Shown in pieces: positions 17,699 through 25,997 of a stretch of 63,130 nt of DNA. Where the stretch lies: the NCBI GenBank assembly GCA_946185805.1, contig CAMHKU010000002.1, positions 1 through 63,130 on the forward strand. Reading direction: 5' to 3'. Position numbers and translations under genes: made by a program. The notes beneath the pieces are model-generated. The model searched no databases. It was not told the origin of the DNA and was given only the letters and a program-made list of their open reading frames with translations. This stretch comes from an uncultured Prevotellaceae bacterium. GTDB taxonomy: Bacteria > Bacteroidota > Bacteroidia > Bacteroidales > Bacteroidaceae. How positions within the stretch are numbered: position 1 is the stretch's first letter; each line of letters opens with the position of its first letter.

Positions 17699-18082
17699 AT
17701 GGAGTTACCTGATTTCATGAGTTATGCCAACAAGTTCTCGCAGAGCGAGTTTGTTGAGAAGATTTCCAAGATTGCCAAGCGTGCCGGTTCCAAGCTGGTG
17801 TATGCTGCGCTGATATTGTTTTACACCCTGCAGAGCGATAAGGTAAGCGCCAAGAACAAGGCCCTGATTATAGGCGCCCTAGGCTACTTGATAAGCCCTC
17901 TCGACGTGGTGCCCGACGCTATACCTATCGTGGGCTTGAGCGACGATCTGGGCGTGCTTATCTACGTGCTGAAAACGGTCTGGACAGATATCGACCCCTC
18001 CATCACCGACCGTGCCAAGGAGCGACTGTCCAAGTGGTTCGATGAGGATGAAATCAGCGAAATTGACAATCTCTTTGGATAA
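17699..18082 (+). CDS. YkvA-like (DUF1232) membrane protein
   Basis: The 127-residue protein contains the DUF1232 core: KNKALIIGALGYLISPLD followed by VVPDAIPIVGLSDDLGVLIY, a short hairpin of hydrophobic segments with the conserved SPxDxxPD signature. Function of the family is unknown. It is the last gene of the forward set starting at map; its 5' side holds an AATTGAAGAATTGAA run, and a strong hairpin follows within five bases of the stop. Confidence 0.85.
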   Translation: MELPDFMSYANKFSQSEFVEKISKIAKRAGSKLVYAALILFYTLQSDKVSAKNKALIIGALGYLISPLDVVPDAIPIVGLSDDLGVLIYVLKTVWTDIDPSITDRAKERLSKWFDEDEISEIDNLFG

Positions 18083-18086
18083 GCGG

Positions 18087-18162
18087 TTGTGACTGCGTGT
18101 CCTTTTTGATAAACGATTGTGACTGCGTGTCCTTTTTTGATAAGAGGAACACGCAGTCACAA
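18087..18162. terminator. convergent hairpin terminator with duplicated left arm
   Basis: TTGTGACTGCGTGT (18117-18130) pairs with ACACGCAGTCACAA (18149-18162) to give a 14-base stem between the convergent YkvA and uxuA ends. The left arm with its T-run is present twice, at 18087 and 18117, with a 30-base period, so two alternative stems can form with the single right arm. Confidence 0.8.
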
Positions 18163-18193
18163 AGATGACGTATTTTCTTGCGTTGTTACGTTA

Positions 18194-19447
18194 TCAGTCG
18201 AAGAATCCCGGCTGCTTGTAGGCTAAGCCCAGTTCGCGGTCGACGGTGGCCAGGATGCCCTGTACCTGTCCCAGTGCGAACATACGTCCGAGGAGCGTAT
18301 AGCCCGCGTTGTGGCCGTGGGCCGACTCGTCCATCACGCCGCCGGGCTCGTCGGTGAACGTCATGCCGTGGTCTACGCGCATGGGCAGCCCGGGGTTCTC
18401 TCTCTCAAATATGCGGCAGAGCTCTATGATGTCGGCACGCCCGCCCAGGTGGCTGGCTTCGGTGAAGTCGCCGTTAGGGAAAATGTGGCAGGAGCGCAGG
18501 TGAACGAAGTGTGTGCGCGGGGCAAACTCGCGCGCCATCTCCACCACGTTGTTGTAGGCTCCGGCGGAGAGGCTGCCAGCGCAGAAGGTGAGGCCGTTGT
18601 GCTTGTTAGGCACGGCATTGAGGAACCAGCGTATGTCGTCGGCAGTGCGCACGATGCGCGGCAGTCCGAGAATCTCGATGGGAGGGTCGTCGGGGTGTAC
18701 GCACATGTTCATGTCGCACTCGTCGCACACGGGCATGATGGCTTCCAGGAAGTATTTCATGTTTTCGCGCAGCTGCTGCTTGTCGATGCCCTTGTAGAGC
18801 TCAAGGAAGTCGCGGAACTTCTGTATTGGTGCCTCGTCGTTTTCCGAGAAGTTGCCGCTGACGAATCCTTGCGTCTTGATGATGATATTCTCCACCAGCT
18901 TATGGTCTTTCTCCGGCGTCATGGTCTTGGCCAGCTCGTCGCACTCCTGGAGCACGTTGCGTCCCTGCCCCACACCGGCGGGGAACTCAAACTGAGCCCA
19001 CTCCTCGCGGGCGCCTTCGCGCTTGAGGATATAGATGTCGAAATAGGCAAACTCGGCGTAGTTGAAGTAGAGGTTTGTCGAGCCGTTGGGGTTCTGGTGC
19101 AGCAGGTCGGTGCGTGCCCAGTCCAGCACGGGCATGAAGTTGTAGCAGATGCAGTGGATACCCTCGGCGGCGAGGTTGCGCAGGCTCAGCTTGTACACCT
19201 CTATCTGCTCGTCGCGGTCGGGGCCGCCATACTTGATGGTCTCTACCACGGGCAGGCTCTCGACGACGCTCCAGCGCATGCCGTAGCTCTCGATATACTC
19301 ACGCAGGTCGCGAATCTTCTCGCGCGTCCACACCTGGCCTAAGGGCACGTCGTGCAGGGCGGTGACAATGCCTTCAACGCCGATTTGTCGTAACTGGGCA
19401 AGGGTAATCTTGTCTTTCTTGCCAAACCATCTCCATGTTCTTTCCAT
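18194..19447 (-). CDS. uxuA: mannonate dehydratase
   Basis: It dehydrates D-mannonate to 2-keto-3-deoxygluconate in glucuronate breakdown. The TIM-barrel protein is 417 residues, slightly longer than the E. coli enzyme. It begins with the family hallmark MERTWRWFGKKDKITLAQLRQ-like segment and contains CVHPDDPP, LTFCAGSLSAG, HLRSCHIFPNG and MRVDHGMTF, which provide the metal-binding Cys, His and Asp residues. A -7 box lies 33 bases upstream. The next pathway partner, a fructuronate reductase-like gene, is 10 kb away at 29.2 kb; kdgK and eda are not in the window. Confidence 0.94.
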   Translation of the reverse strand: MERTWRWFGKKDKITLAQLRQIGVEGIVTALHDVPLGQVWTREKIRDLREYIESYGMRWSVVESLPVVETIKYGGPDRDEQIEVYKLSLRNLAAEGIHCICYNFMPVLDWARTDLLHQNPNGSTNLYFNYAEFAYFDIYILKREGAREEWAQFEFPAGVGQGRNVLQECDELAKTMTPEKDHKLVENIIIKTQGFVSGNFSENDEAPIQKFRDFLELYKGIDKQQLRENMKYFLEAIMPVCDECDMNMCVHPDDPPIEILGLPRIVRTADDIRWFLNAVPNKHNGLTFCAGSLSAGAYNNVVEMAREFAPRTHFVHLRSCHIFPNGDFTEASHLGGRADIIELCRIFERENPGLPMRVDHGMTFTDEPGGVMDESAHGHNAGYTLLGRMFALGQVQGILATVDRELGLAYKQPGFFD

Positions 19448-19479
19448 AGTCTTGTTATGTTTTAGATTTGTTCAGGGTG

Positions 19480-19487
19480 CAAAGTTA
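19480..19487 (-). promoter_or_regulatory. -7 box for uxuA
   Basis: The reverse strand reads TAACTTTG, a TAnnTTTG match 33 bases before the uxuA ATG. Confidence 0.65.
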
Positions 19488-19521
19488 CTCATTATTCCGT
19501 TAACCACGCATTGCAAATCGT

Positions 19522-21078
19522 TCAAAAACTTGCTTTCTTGTAGCGTTTGAGCCATTTTTTGCGCTGCTTCTTGCTCCAGTCATAGAAGTGCGGCGGTATG
19601 CGGGTGTCTTGCGGTGTCTGCGCCTTGACGCTGCGCACCGGCTGCCGGCTGCTGTCGCTATAGATAGGCATGCTCTCATTGCCGTAGCGGTCGATGGCAG
19701 TAACTGCGTAGTAGAGCGTCTGTCCGTTGGTGTGCGGCACCTGCATCTGCTCGCCCCGCAGTCGTGTGGTTATGAGGTTGCGCGGCTCGCCGGTGTCAAC
19801 GTCGGGCGTCGTGGCGGCATATATATTATATAATAGGTATGGCGCCCGTGAAGCGTCGGTGGCACCGCTCCACGCCAGTCGGTCAGTCATGGCGCCGCGC
19901 TGCAGCTGCAACTGTGTGGGAGCCGTCGGTGCTTGGCTCCACGCCCACGTCATGGGCGGTATGAGCGCCGGCGCCTCGTCGAAGCTGCGTGCGAAGTCGT
20001 AGATGCCCCGGGTGTTGTCGGTGAGGAATCGTGAGCGGAAGTAGCAATGGCCGATGCCGTTGTGGCGTGCGAAGCTCATTTCGCGGGTAATATCGTCGAG
20101 CATCCAGCCCGCCTCGCGTGGCGAGAGGAAGTAGATGCCCAGTCCGCTGACGATGGTACGCCCATAGGAACGCTCCTGCCAGTCGAGGGCAAAGGGATAG
20201 TAGTTGTTGCCACGGAAATACTGCATGGGGTAGAGCTGGTCCATCAGCCCTTCGCGCAGCCAGCCCTGGGCATCTTGATGAACGGCGCTGTAGGCGTTCC
20301 ACCCGCCGGAGCGGTAGCGGGCGAGGTCGCCCGACTTGCCAATGGGCGAGCACGACAACTTCACCCACGGCTTGAGGCTCTTCACGGCACGGTGAATCTT
20401 GCGCACAATGGCGGTGATATTCCCTCGGCGCTCACTGGCGCTGGTCTTCTTGTCCTTCTTGGCGCCTTTATATTTGCTCCAGGTCTCGGGGTAGCGGATA
20501 TAGTCCAGGTGTACGCCGTCAATGTCGTAGCGCCGCGTCACCTCGGCACAGATGTCGGCCAGATAGTCGCCCGTCGCAGCTACTTCAGGGTTCATATAGC
20601 CGTCTTCGCCAATGTTGATGGCCATCTGCGGATGGCGGCGCTTAAATTCCTTGAAGCGCTGCTCATGGGTCTTGCCAATGGGCAGGGTCACCATCCAGGC
20701 GTGACACTCCATGCCGCGCTTGTGACACTCGTCGATGATAAACTGCAAAGGGTCGTAGCCCGGCGAGCGCCCGTGGGTGCCCGTGAGACATAGGTCGAAA
20801 GGCTCTAAGGCTGAGGGGTAGATGGTCGACGCACGTACGCGCGTCTGTATCAGTACGGTGTTGATGTTGACAAGTTTCAACTGGTCTAAAATCTTCGTCA
20901 TCTCCCGCTGCTGGGCGGCGGCACTCTTGGCCGTGGGCCAGTCGAGGGCGCCGATGGTGGTGAGCCATACGGCTCTTACCTCGTGCTTCGGCATCTGGGG
21001 AGCGTACTCATCGTGCTTCTGTGCTTGCAGTGTCATGCACCACAATAGTGCCAGTAGAAATGTTATTTTTGCTTTCAA
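19522..21078 (-). CDS. GH10-like secreted glycosidase (GHL10/DUF187)
   Basis: The protein belongs to the glycosyl hydrolase-like 10 family: HEVRAVWLTTIGALDWP opens the catalytic domain, and GVHLDYIRYPE and GLGIYFL are typical of its TIM barrel. A fibronectin type III-like segment follows (about residues 410-490). The open frame extends upstream, but a reverse promoter box at 21106-21113 lies within that extension. A TTG at 21078 gives KAKITFLLALLWCMTLQAQ, a clean signal peptide, so I use it; length is then 518 residues. Substrate unknown; family members act on glycans at the cell surface. It is divergent from cstA. Confidence 0.85.
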   Translation of the reverse strand: MKAKITFLLALLWCMTLQAQKHDEYAPQMPKHEVRAVWLTTIGALDWPTAKSAAAQQREMTKILDQLKLVNINTVLIQTRVRASTIYPSALEPFDLCLTGTHGRSPGYDPLQFIIDECHKRGMECHAWMVTLPIGKTHEQRFKEFKRRHPQMAINIGEDGYMNPEVAATGDYLADICAEVTRRYDIDGVHLDYIRYPETWSKYKGAKKDKKTSASERRGNITAIVRKIHRAVKSLKPWVKLSCSPIGKSGDLARYRSGGWNAYSAVHQDAQGWLREGLMDQLYPMQYFRGNNYYPFALDWQERSYGRTIVSGLGIYFLSPREAGWMLDDITREMSFARHNGIGHCYFRSRFLTDNTRGIYDFARSFDEAPALIPPMTWAWSQAPTAPTQLQLQRGAMTDRLAWSGATDASRAPYLLYNIYAATTPDVDTGEPRNLITTRLRGEQMQVPHTNGQTLYYAVTAIDRYGNESMPIYSDSSRQPVRSVKAQTPQDTRIPPHFYDWSKKQRKKWLKRYKKASF

Positions 21079-21105
21079 TTTGCTATTTTCTTTGTATTTT
21101 GCCTG

Positions 21106-21113
21106 CAAAATTA
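21106..21113 (-). promoter_or_regulatory. -7 box for the GH10-like gene
   Basis: The reverse strand reads TAATTTTG 28 bases before the proposed TTG start. It decides the start: longer frames would begin upstream of the transcript. Confidence 0.65.
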
Positions 21114-21145
21114 CGATATTTTTTTCATATATCAAATAATTGTAG

Positions 21146-21153
21146 TAACTTTG
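21146..21153 (+). promoter_or_regulatory. -7 box for cstA
   Basis: TAACTTTG on the forward strand, 33 bases from the opposing box for the GH10-like gene, leaves a leader of about 75 bases before cstA. Divergent promoters this close may share regulation. Confidence 0.65.
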
Positions 21154-21233
21154 CACATAATTTGGAAGGAGTTTTTGGCAGCACCAAACGCCAGAACTGA
21201 GTGATGGAGACATTAAATAAAAGTAAATAGACA

Positions 21234-22691
21234 ATGATTACCTTTACCCTGAGCCTTATGGCTCTATTGATTGGCTATCTGCTCTACGGCCGCTTCGTAG
21301 AGCGCGTATTCGGTCCCGACGACCGCGTGACCCCCGCCGTAGCAAAAGCTGACGGACTAGACTACATCGTGCTTCCCAATTGGAAGATTTTTATGATTCA
21401 GTTTCTCAACATTGCCGGCACGGGCCCCATCTTCGGCGCCATCATGGGTGCTAAGTTCGGCCCCGTGGCATACATCTGGATAGTGCTGGGCTGCATCTTT
21501 GCCGGTGCCACCCACGACTACCTTTCCGGCATGCTCTCCATGCGCAACGACGGTGCCGGTCTGCCCCAGCTCATCGGCAAATACCTGGGACAGACCACGA
21601 AGTCGGTGATGCTCGTGTTCACAGTACTGCTGCTCATCATGGTGGGCACGGTGTTCGTCTATTCGCCCGCAGAGATTCTGCACAGCATCGGCGGCGATAC
21701 GATGATGTGGGTCGTCATCATCTTCCTCTACTATATCATTGCCACGATGCTGCCTATTGACAAAATCATCGGCAAGGTGTACCCCCTGTTCGCCTTCTCC
21801 CTGCTGTTCATGGCCGGCGCCCTGATGGTGTGGCTCTTCATGCACTGGCCTACGGTGCCCGAGCTGTGGAGCCACTGCTATAACCTTGGTGCCGCCACCC
21901 ATCCCGACACATGGAAGGACAACATCTTCCCCGCACTGTTTATCACCGTGGCCTGTGGTGCCATCTCCGGTTTCCATGCTACGCAGTCGCCGCTGATGGC
22001 CCGCTGCGTGAAGTCAGAGTACATGGGACGCCCCATCTTCTACGGTGCCATGATTACCGAGGGCGTGGTGGCGCTCATCTGGGCTACCGTCTCGGCATGG
22101 TTCTTCTACGGCGAGCCGGCTCCCGGCTATGAGCTGATAGAGGCTGCCAAAGCTGGCTTCAGCACGTCGGCACCGGCAGTGGTCAATCTGGTGTGCAACG
22201 ACTGGCTGGGCGTGGCCGGTGCCATCCTGGCTATGCTGGGCGTGGTGGCTGCCCCTATCACCAGTGGCGACACCGCTTTCCGCAGTGGACGTCTCATCGT
22301 GGCCGAGTGGCTGAAGATGGACCAGCGCCCCATCGCCAAGCGTCTGATAATCTGTCTGCCTATGTTTGCATGCTCCATTGCCATGCTCGTCTGGCAGATA
22401 GAAAACCCTGATGGCTTCAACACCATCTGGCAGTATTTCGGATGGAGCAATCAGGCGCTGTCAGTGTTCACGCTGTGGACACTTACGGTCTATCTGGTGC
22501 GCGAGAAGAAGCCTTTCTGGATTACCCTTATCCCCGCCCTGTTCATGACCACCGTCTGCAGCACGTTCCTCTTCGTGTCGAAGCAGGCTCTTGAGCTGGG
22601 CACCGTAGGCTACTACCTTGGCGCGCTGTGCTTCGTGGTGGCTCTGGTGTGGTTCTGCGTGTGGTACAAGAAAGAAACTAACAAACAATAA
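21234..22691 (+). CDS. cstA: CstA-family peptide/pyruvate transporter
   Basis: This 485-residue polytopic membrane protein has the CstA signatures: LDYIVLPNWKIFMIQFLNIAGTGPIFGAIMGAKFGP near residues 43-80, then GATHDYLSGMLSMRNDG, and about 12 hydrophobic segments. E. coli relatives (CstA, BtsT/YjiY) import peptides or pyruvate under carbon limitation. It is the short form lacking the extended C-terminus of E. coli CstA (about 700 residues). The leader is unusually long for the window (about 75 bases). A small barrel protein follows 12 bases after the stop. Confidence 0.92.
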   Translation: MITFTLSLMALLIGYLLYGRFVERVFGPDDRVTPAVAKADGLDYIVLPNWKIFMIQFLNIAGTGPIFGAIMGAKFGPVAYIWIVLGCIFAGATHDYLSGMLSMRNDGAGLPQLIGKYLGQTTKSVMLVFTVLLLIMVGTVFVYSPAEILHSIGGDTMMWVVIIFLYYIIATMLPIDKIIGKVYPLFAFSLLFMAGALMVWLFMHWPTVPELWSHCYNLGAATHPDTWKDNIFPALFITVACGAISGFHATQSPLMARCVKSEYMGRPIFYGAMITEGVVALIWATVSAWFFYGEPAPGYELIEAAKAGFSTSAPAVVNLVCNDWLGVAGAILAMLGVVAAPITSGDTAFRSGRLIVAEWLKMDQRPIAKRLIICLPMFACSIAMLVWQIENPDGFNTIWQYFGWSNQALSVFTLWTLTVYLVREKKPFWITLIPALFMTTVCSTFLFVSKQALELGTVGYYLGALCFVVALVWFCVWYKKETNKQ

Positions 22692-22703
22692 TACCTTATG
22701 ATT

Positions 22704-23192
22704 ATGAAGAAAAAGATTGCTTTGTTCATTACCGGTCTGCTGATGGCCGTCAGTGCTAACGCTCAGTTTGAGCAGGGAAAAGTATATGTTAATGCAAATC
22801 TCTCTGGCTTTGACTTTAGTCATAATGGCCTTATGGGAAGTCATTTCGATATTGGAGCAAAGGGTGGATACCTTATATCAGATAATTTCTCTTTGTTGGC
22901 TGACATCAACTATACATATTATAAAGATCAATTTGATAAATTCAATGTTGGTGCAGGCGCCCGATACCATATTTCACAGAATGGTTTGTATTTAGGTGCA
23001 GGCGTTAATTTAATGGTTTTTGAAGGAACAGATGTTGCTCCTTCTGTCAACGTTGGTTATACATTCTTCCTTAACAAAACTGTGACGATAGAACCAGAGC
23101 TGTATTATAGACAATCATTGGTTAATCATGACGATTATAGTACAGTTGGATTCCGTATAGGTATTGGTATCTACTTTGACGAACTCTTCTAA
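22704..23192 (+). CDS. small outer-membrane beta-barrel protein, AT-rich
   Basis: The 162-residue product has a signal peptide (MKKKIALFITGLLMAVSANA) and alternating strands typical of OmpW/OmpX-like eight-stranded barrels: GAKGGYLISDNFSLLADINY, GAGARYHIS, LYLGAGVNLMVF and FRIGIGIYFDELF at the end. Function unknown. Codon choice is clearly more AT-rich than in cstA and nadC on either side (many TAT, AAT and TTA codons), so it may be a recent arrival or under different selection. An ATG two codons upstream (22698) is possible. The nadC start at 23206 follows closely. Confidence 0.82.
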   Translation: MKKKIALFITGLLMAVSANAQFEQGKVYVNANLSGFDFSHNGLMGSHFDIGAKGGYLISDNFSLLADINYTYYKDQFDKFNVGAGARYHISQNGLYLGAGVNLMVFEGTDVAPSVNVGYTFFLNKTVTIEPELYYRQSLVNHDDYSTVGFRIGIGIYFDELF

Positions 23193-23205
23193 TCCCTACA
23201 AGTAT

Positions 23206-24054
23206 ATGTTAAGCGTTGACGAATTAGTAGACAGGCTAATAGACCTGTCGTTTGCCGAGGACATCGGCGATGGTGACCATACCACATTGTGTTGCATCCC
23301 CGAGGACGCCATGGGCCGCAGCCACCTGCTGATCAAAGAAGACGGCATCCTGGCCGGCGTCGAGGTGGCTAAGGAGGTGTTCCGCCGCTTCGACCCCGAG
23401 ATGCAGGTAGAGGTGCTGATGCAGGACGGCACGCCGGTGAAAAAGGGCGACATCGCCATGGTCGTCAGCGGTCGTGTGCGCTCGCTGCTGCAGACGGAGC
23501 GCCTGATGCTCAACATCATGCAGCGTATGAGCGGCATCGCCACGATGACCGCCCGCTACGTGAAGCGCCTGGAGGGCACCGGCACACGGGTGCTCGACAC
23601 CCGTAAAACTACCCCCGGCATGCGCATGCTTGAGAAGCAGGCCGTGAAGATTGGCGGCGGCTGCAACCACCGCATCGGACTTTTCGACATGATCCTGCTG
23701 AAAGACAACCACGTCGACTTCGCCGGTGGCATCACCAATGCCATTGACCGCTGCCACCAGTATCTGGAGGCGAAGGGTCTCAACCTGAAGATTGAGATTG
23801 AGGTGCGCTCCTTCGACGAGCTGCAGCAGGTGCTCGACCGCGGCGGCGTAGACCGTATCATGCTCGACAACTTCTCGGTGGCCGACACCAAGAAGGCTGT
23901 CGACATCATCGCTCACCGCTATGAGACGGAGTCCAGCGGCGGCATCACCTTCGACACCATCCGCGACTATGCCGAGCAGGGCGTCGACTTTATCAGCGTG
24001 GGGGCTCTGACCCACAGTGTGAAAGGTCTTGACATGAGCTTCAAGGCATGCTGA
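23206..24054 (+). CDS. nadC: nicotinate-nucleotide pyrophosphorylase (carboxylating)
   Basis: It converts quinolinate and PRPP to nicotinate mononucleotide in de novo NAD synthesis. The 282-residue protein shows EDIGDGDHTTLCCIPED at the start, the QTERLMLNIMQRMSGIAT segment, VLDTRKTTPGMRMLEKQAVKIGGG in blocks typical of the active site (Arg, Lys), and RIMLDNFSV plus ISVGALTHSVKGLDMSF at the end. I take ATG 23206; an earlier ATG would run into the end of the preceding barrel gene. nadA and nadB are not in the window. Confidence 0.95.
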   Translation: MLSVDELVDRLIDLSFAEDIGDGDHTTLCCIPEDAMGRSHLLIKEDGILAGVEVAKEVFRRFDPEMQVEVLMQDGTPVKKGDIAMVVSGRVRSLLQTERLMLNIMQRMSGIATMTARYVKRLEGTGTRVLDTRKTTPGMRMLEKQAVKIGGGCNHRIGLFDMILLKDNHVDFAGGITNAIDRCHQYLEAKGLNLKIEIEVRSFDELQQVLDRGGVDRIMLDNFSVADTKKAVDIIAHRYETESSGGITFDTIRDYAEQGVDFISVGALTHSVKGLDMSFKAC

Positions 24055-24055
24055 T

Positions 24056-24088
24056 GTTTTGAGGTTTGAGGTTTGAGATTTGAAGTTT
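24056..24088 (+). repeat. TTGAGGT tandem array before the M23 gene
   Basis: Three to four 7-base units (TTTGAGG, TTTGAGA, TTTGAAG) run from the nadC stop codon to the ATG at 24089. A complementary, imperfect copy lies inside the M23 coding region at 24172-24212. Confidence 0.85.
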
Positions 24089-25918
24089 ATGATGTGTAGG
24101 ATTTCTGTTTTAGCGCTGGTTCTCAATGCCATGCTGTCTCATAGCCTGATGGCTCAGGAACTTGGCAATCACCAAGTCTCAAGCCTCAAGTCTCAAACTT
24201 CAAATTTCAAGCCTCCCATAGATTACGACATTTCGCTGGCGGGCAATTTTGGTGAGCCGCGGCCCAACCATTTCCACGGCGGCCTCGACGTCAGGACCGA
24301 AGGGCGCGAGGGCAAACATATCTATGCCATCGGCGACGGCTACGTCAGCCGTATCACCATGGGCAAGGACGGCTTCGGCAACGCCGTTTACATCACCCAT
24401 CCCTCTGGGCACACCTCTATCTACTGCCACCTCAAGGCTTTCTCGCCGCGCATCAAGGCCGCCCTGCGCCGCTACCAGTATGAGCACCAGACGAGCGAGG
24501 CCGATGCCCGGCTGACGCCCCGCGACGTGCCCGTCAGCCAAGGGCAGTTCATCGCTCTCAGCGGCAATACAGGCAACTCCACGGCGCCGCACCTGCATCT
24601 TGAAATCCACGACACCCGCACGTGGAACATGCTCGACCCTTATCAGTTCCTCAACGACTATATTCAGGACAGCGTGCCCCCGCAGGCTCACGCCATCATG
24701 GCCATACCCCTCGGCGGCACGTTCAATGGCAAGAGGCAGGAATCGCAGTTTTCCCCCTCCACCCTCCACCCTCAATTCACCGCCTGGGGACCGGTGGGCT
24801 TCGCTATCTGGGCCGACGACTACATGCAGGGCAGCTACAACCACTACGGCATCCATGAGACACTGCTTTATGTGGACGGGCAGATGGCTTTCCACAGCGT
24901 GGTGGACAACATTCCCACGCGCCTCAACCGCATGGTCAACTCCTGGGGCTACTACGACCACTGGCGCCGCCATCGCTCGTGGTTCATGAAATCATACAAG
25001 GAACCCGGCAACCAGCTCAGTTGCCTGACTACCGACGACCACCGCGGCGTCGTCCACTTCACCGAAGAGCGCGACTACCAGCTGGAGTACGTCCTTCGTG
25101 ACTTCAAAGGCAACGAAGCCCGCTACGCCTTCACCGTCACCGCCCAGCGTCCTACCGACGCACCCTCCCCCTCGTCGCCCTCCCTCCCGTCGTCCTCGCC
25201 CTGGTCGCCCTCCTTCCCGCCTGTCGGCCGTGCTGCGGCGTTGCCGCAGCCTCCCATTCTCCGTTGGAACCGCACTACGGCCGTCACCCTGCCCGGCATG
25301 CAGCTTGTCGTGCCCTACGGCCTCGTAGCCACCGATACTCCCCTGCAGCCTCGCCGCCACGAGCAGCCCGCCGCCCTCAGCGACGCCTATCAGTTTGCCG
25401 ACGCCTCGTTGCCCCTGATGACCGACGCCCTGCTAAGCATCTCGCTCGCCAGGCTCCATTCATTGTCAACGTCGCTCGAGCGCCCCGATCCCTCAAAGCT
25501 TTACATTGCCAACGAGAACGGCCGCTTTATGGGTGGCGACCTTAGCGACGACGGCTGGCTGACGGGCCGTGTCCGCGAGCTGGCAGGCCGTTATCAGGTG
25601 GCCTATGATGCTGAGCCGCCAGTCATCAAGCCCCTCAGTGGCGCCCTGCTCGGCAGCGCTGGCCAGTCAGCCCCCGTTCGGCTCACCGGCAGCCGCCTGC
25701 TGCTCAGCGTCACCGACGGCCAGAGCGGCATCGCTTCATGGACGGCCACCGTCGACGACCGCTTCATCGTGTTCGACGCCATTGAGAAGTCCAGCACCTT
25801 TGCCTGTGAATTAGGTGAGTCGTGGCTTCCACGTACCGGACGTACCCACCGCCTGCACTTCGAAGTGACCGACAACCGCAGTAACACTGCCGTCTACGAG
25901 ACGACGTTCATCTATTAA
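24089..25918 (+). CDS. M23 family metallopeptidase
   Basis: A secreted peptidoglycan endopeptidase of the LytM/M23 type. The signal peptide covers residues 1-21; the peptidase domain carries the zinc motif HFHGGLDVRTEG (His-x-x-x-Asp) near residue 55, GFGNAVYITHPSGHTSIYCHL, and HLHLEIHD. At 609 residues it is much longer than the catalytic domain, with beta-rich C-terminal domains. A Pro/Ser-rich linker (near residues 355-385, APSPSSPSLPSSSPWSP) separates them. Two stretches look like in-frame repeat intrusions: residues 29-42 (translated TCAAGCC/TCAAACT words) and about 224-229 (CCCTCCA words). The TTG three codons upstream of the ATG is a possible start but lies in the repeat. Confidence 0.88.
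   Translation: MMCRISVLALVLNAMLSHSLMAQELGNHQVSSLKSQTSNFKPPIDYDISLAGNFGEPRPNHFHGGLDVRTEGREGKHIYAIGDGYVSRITMGKDGFGNAVYITHPSGHTSIYCHLKAFSPRIKAALRRYQYEHQTSEADARLTPRDVPVSQGQFIALSGNTGNSTAPHLHLEIHDTRTWNMLDPYQFLNDYIQDSVPPQAHAIMAIPLGGTFNGKRQESQFSPSTLHPQFTAWGPVGFAIWADDYMQGSYNHYGIHETLLYVDGQMAFHSVVDNIPTRLNRMVNSWGYYDHWRRHRSWFMKSYKEPGNQLSCLTTDDHRGVVHFTEERDYQLEYVLRDFKGNEARYAFTVTAQRPTDAPSPSSPSLPSSSPWSPSFPPVGRAAALPQPPILRWNRTTAVTLPGMQLVVPYGLVATDTPLQPRRHEQPAALSDAYQFADASLPLMTDALLSISLARLHSLSTSLERPDPSKLYIANENGRFMGGDLSDDGWLTGRVRELAGRYQVAYDAEPPVIKPLSGALLGSAGQSAPVRLTGSRLLLSVTDGQSGIASWTATVDDRFIVFDAIEKSSTFACELGESWLPRTGRTHRLHFEVTDNRSNTAVYETTFIY
24172..24212 (+). repeat. in-frame CTCAAGC/CTCAAAC tandem array in the M23 gene
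   Basis: Words CTCAAGC, CTCAAGT, CTCAAAC, TTCAAAT and TTCAAGC follow one another directly after the signal-peptide codons. They are the reverse complement, with a few mismatches, of the array at 24056-24088, so the signal-peptide coding region is flanked by an inverted repeat. Confidence 0.75.
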
Positions 25919-25956
25919 AAAAGGTTAAGCCTTTGGGCGATACAAATTATTATTAG

Positions 25957-25964
25957 TAATTTTG
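25957..25964 (+). promoter_or_regulatory. -7 box for the DUF4468 gene
   Basis: TAATTTTG lies 33 bases before the ATG at 25998 and 38 bases after the M23 stop, so a new transcript begins here. Confidence 0.65.
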
Positions 25965-25997
25965 CCCGGTTAAATCAAATAAAAACAGAAAAACGAC

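Noticed and set aside
21079..21234. N-terminal extension of the GH10-like protein to 21234
   Set aside because: It runs past the gene's own promoter and into the cstA promoter, and it would hide the signal peptide.
24056..24212. Invertible promoter or phase switch at the M23 gene
   Set aside because: Arms are imperfect, no promoter lies between them, inversion would break the signal peptide, and no recombinase is nearby.
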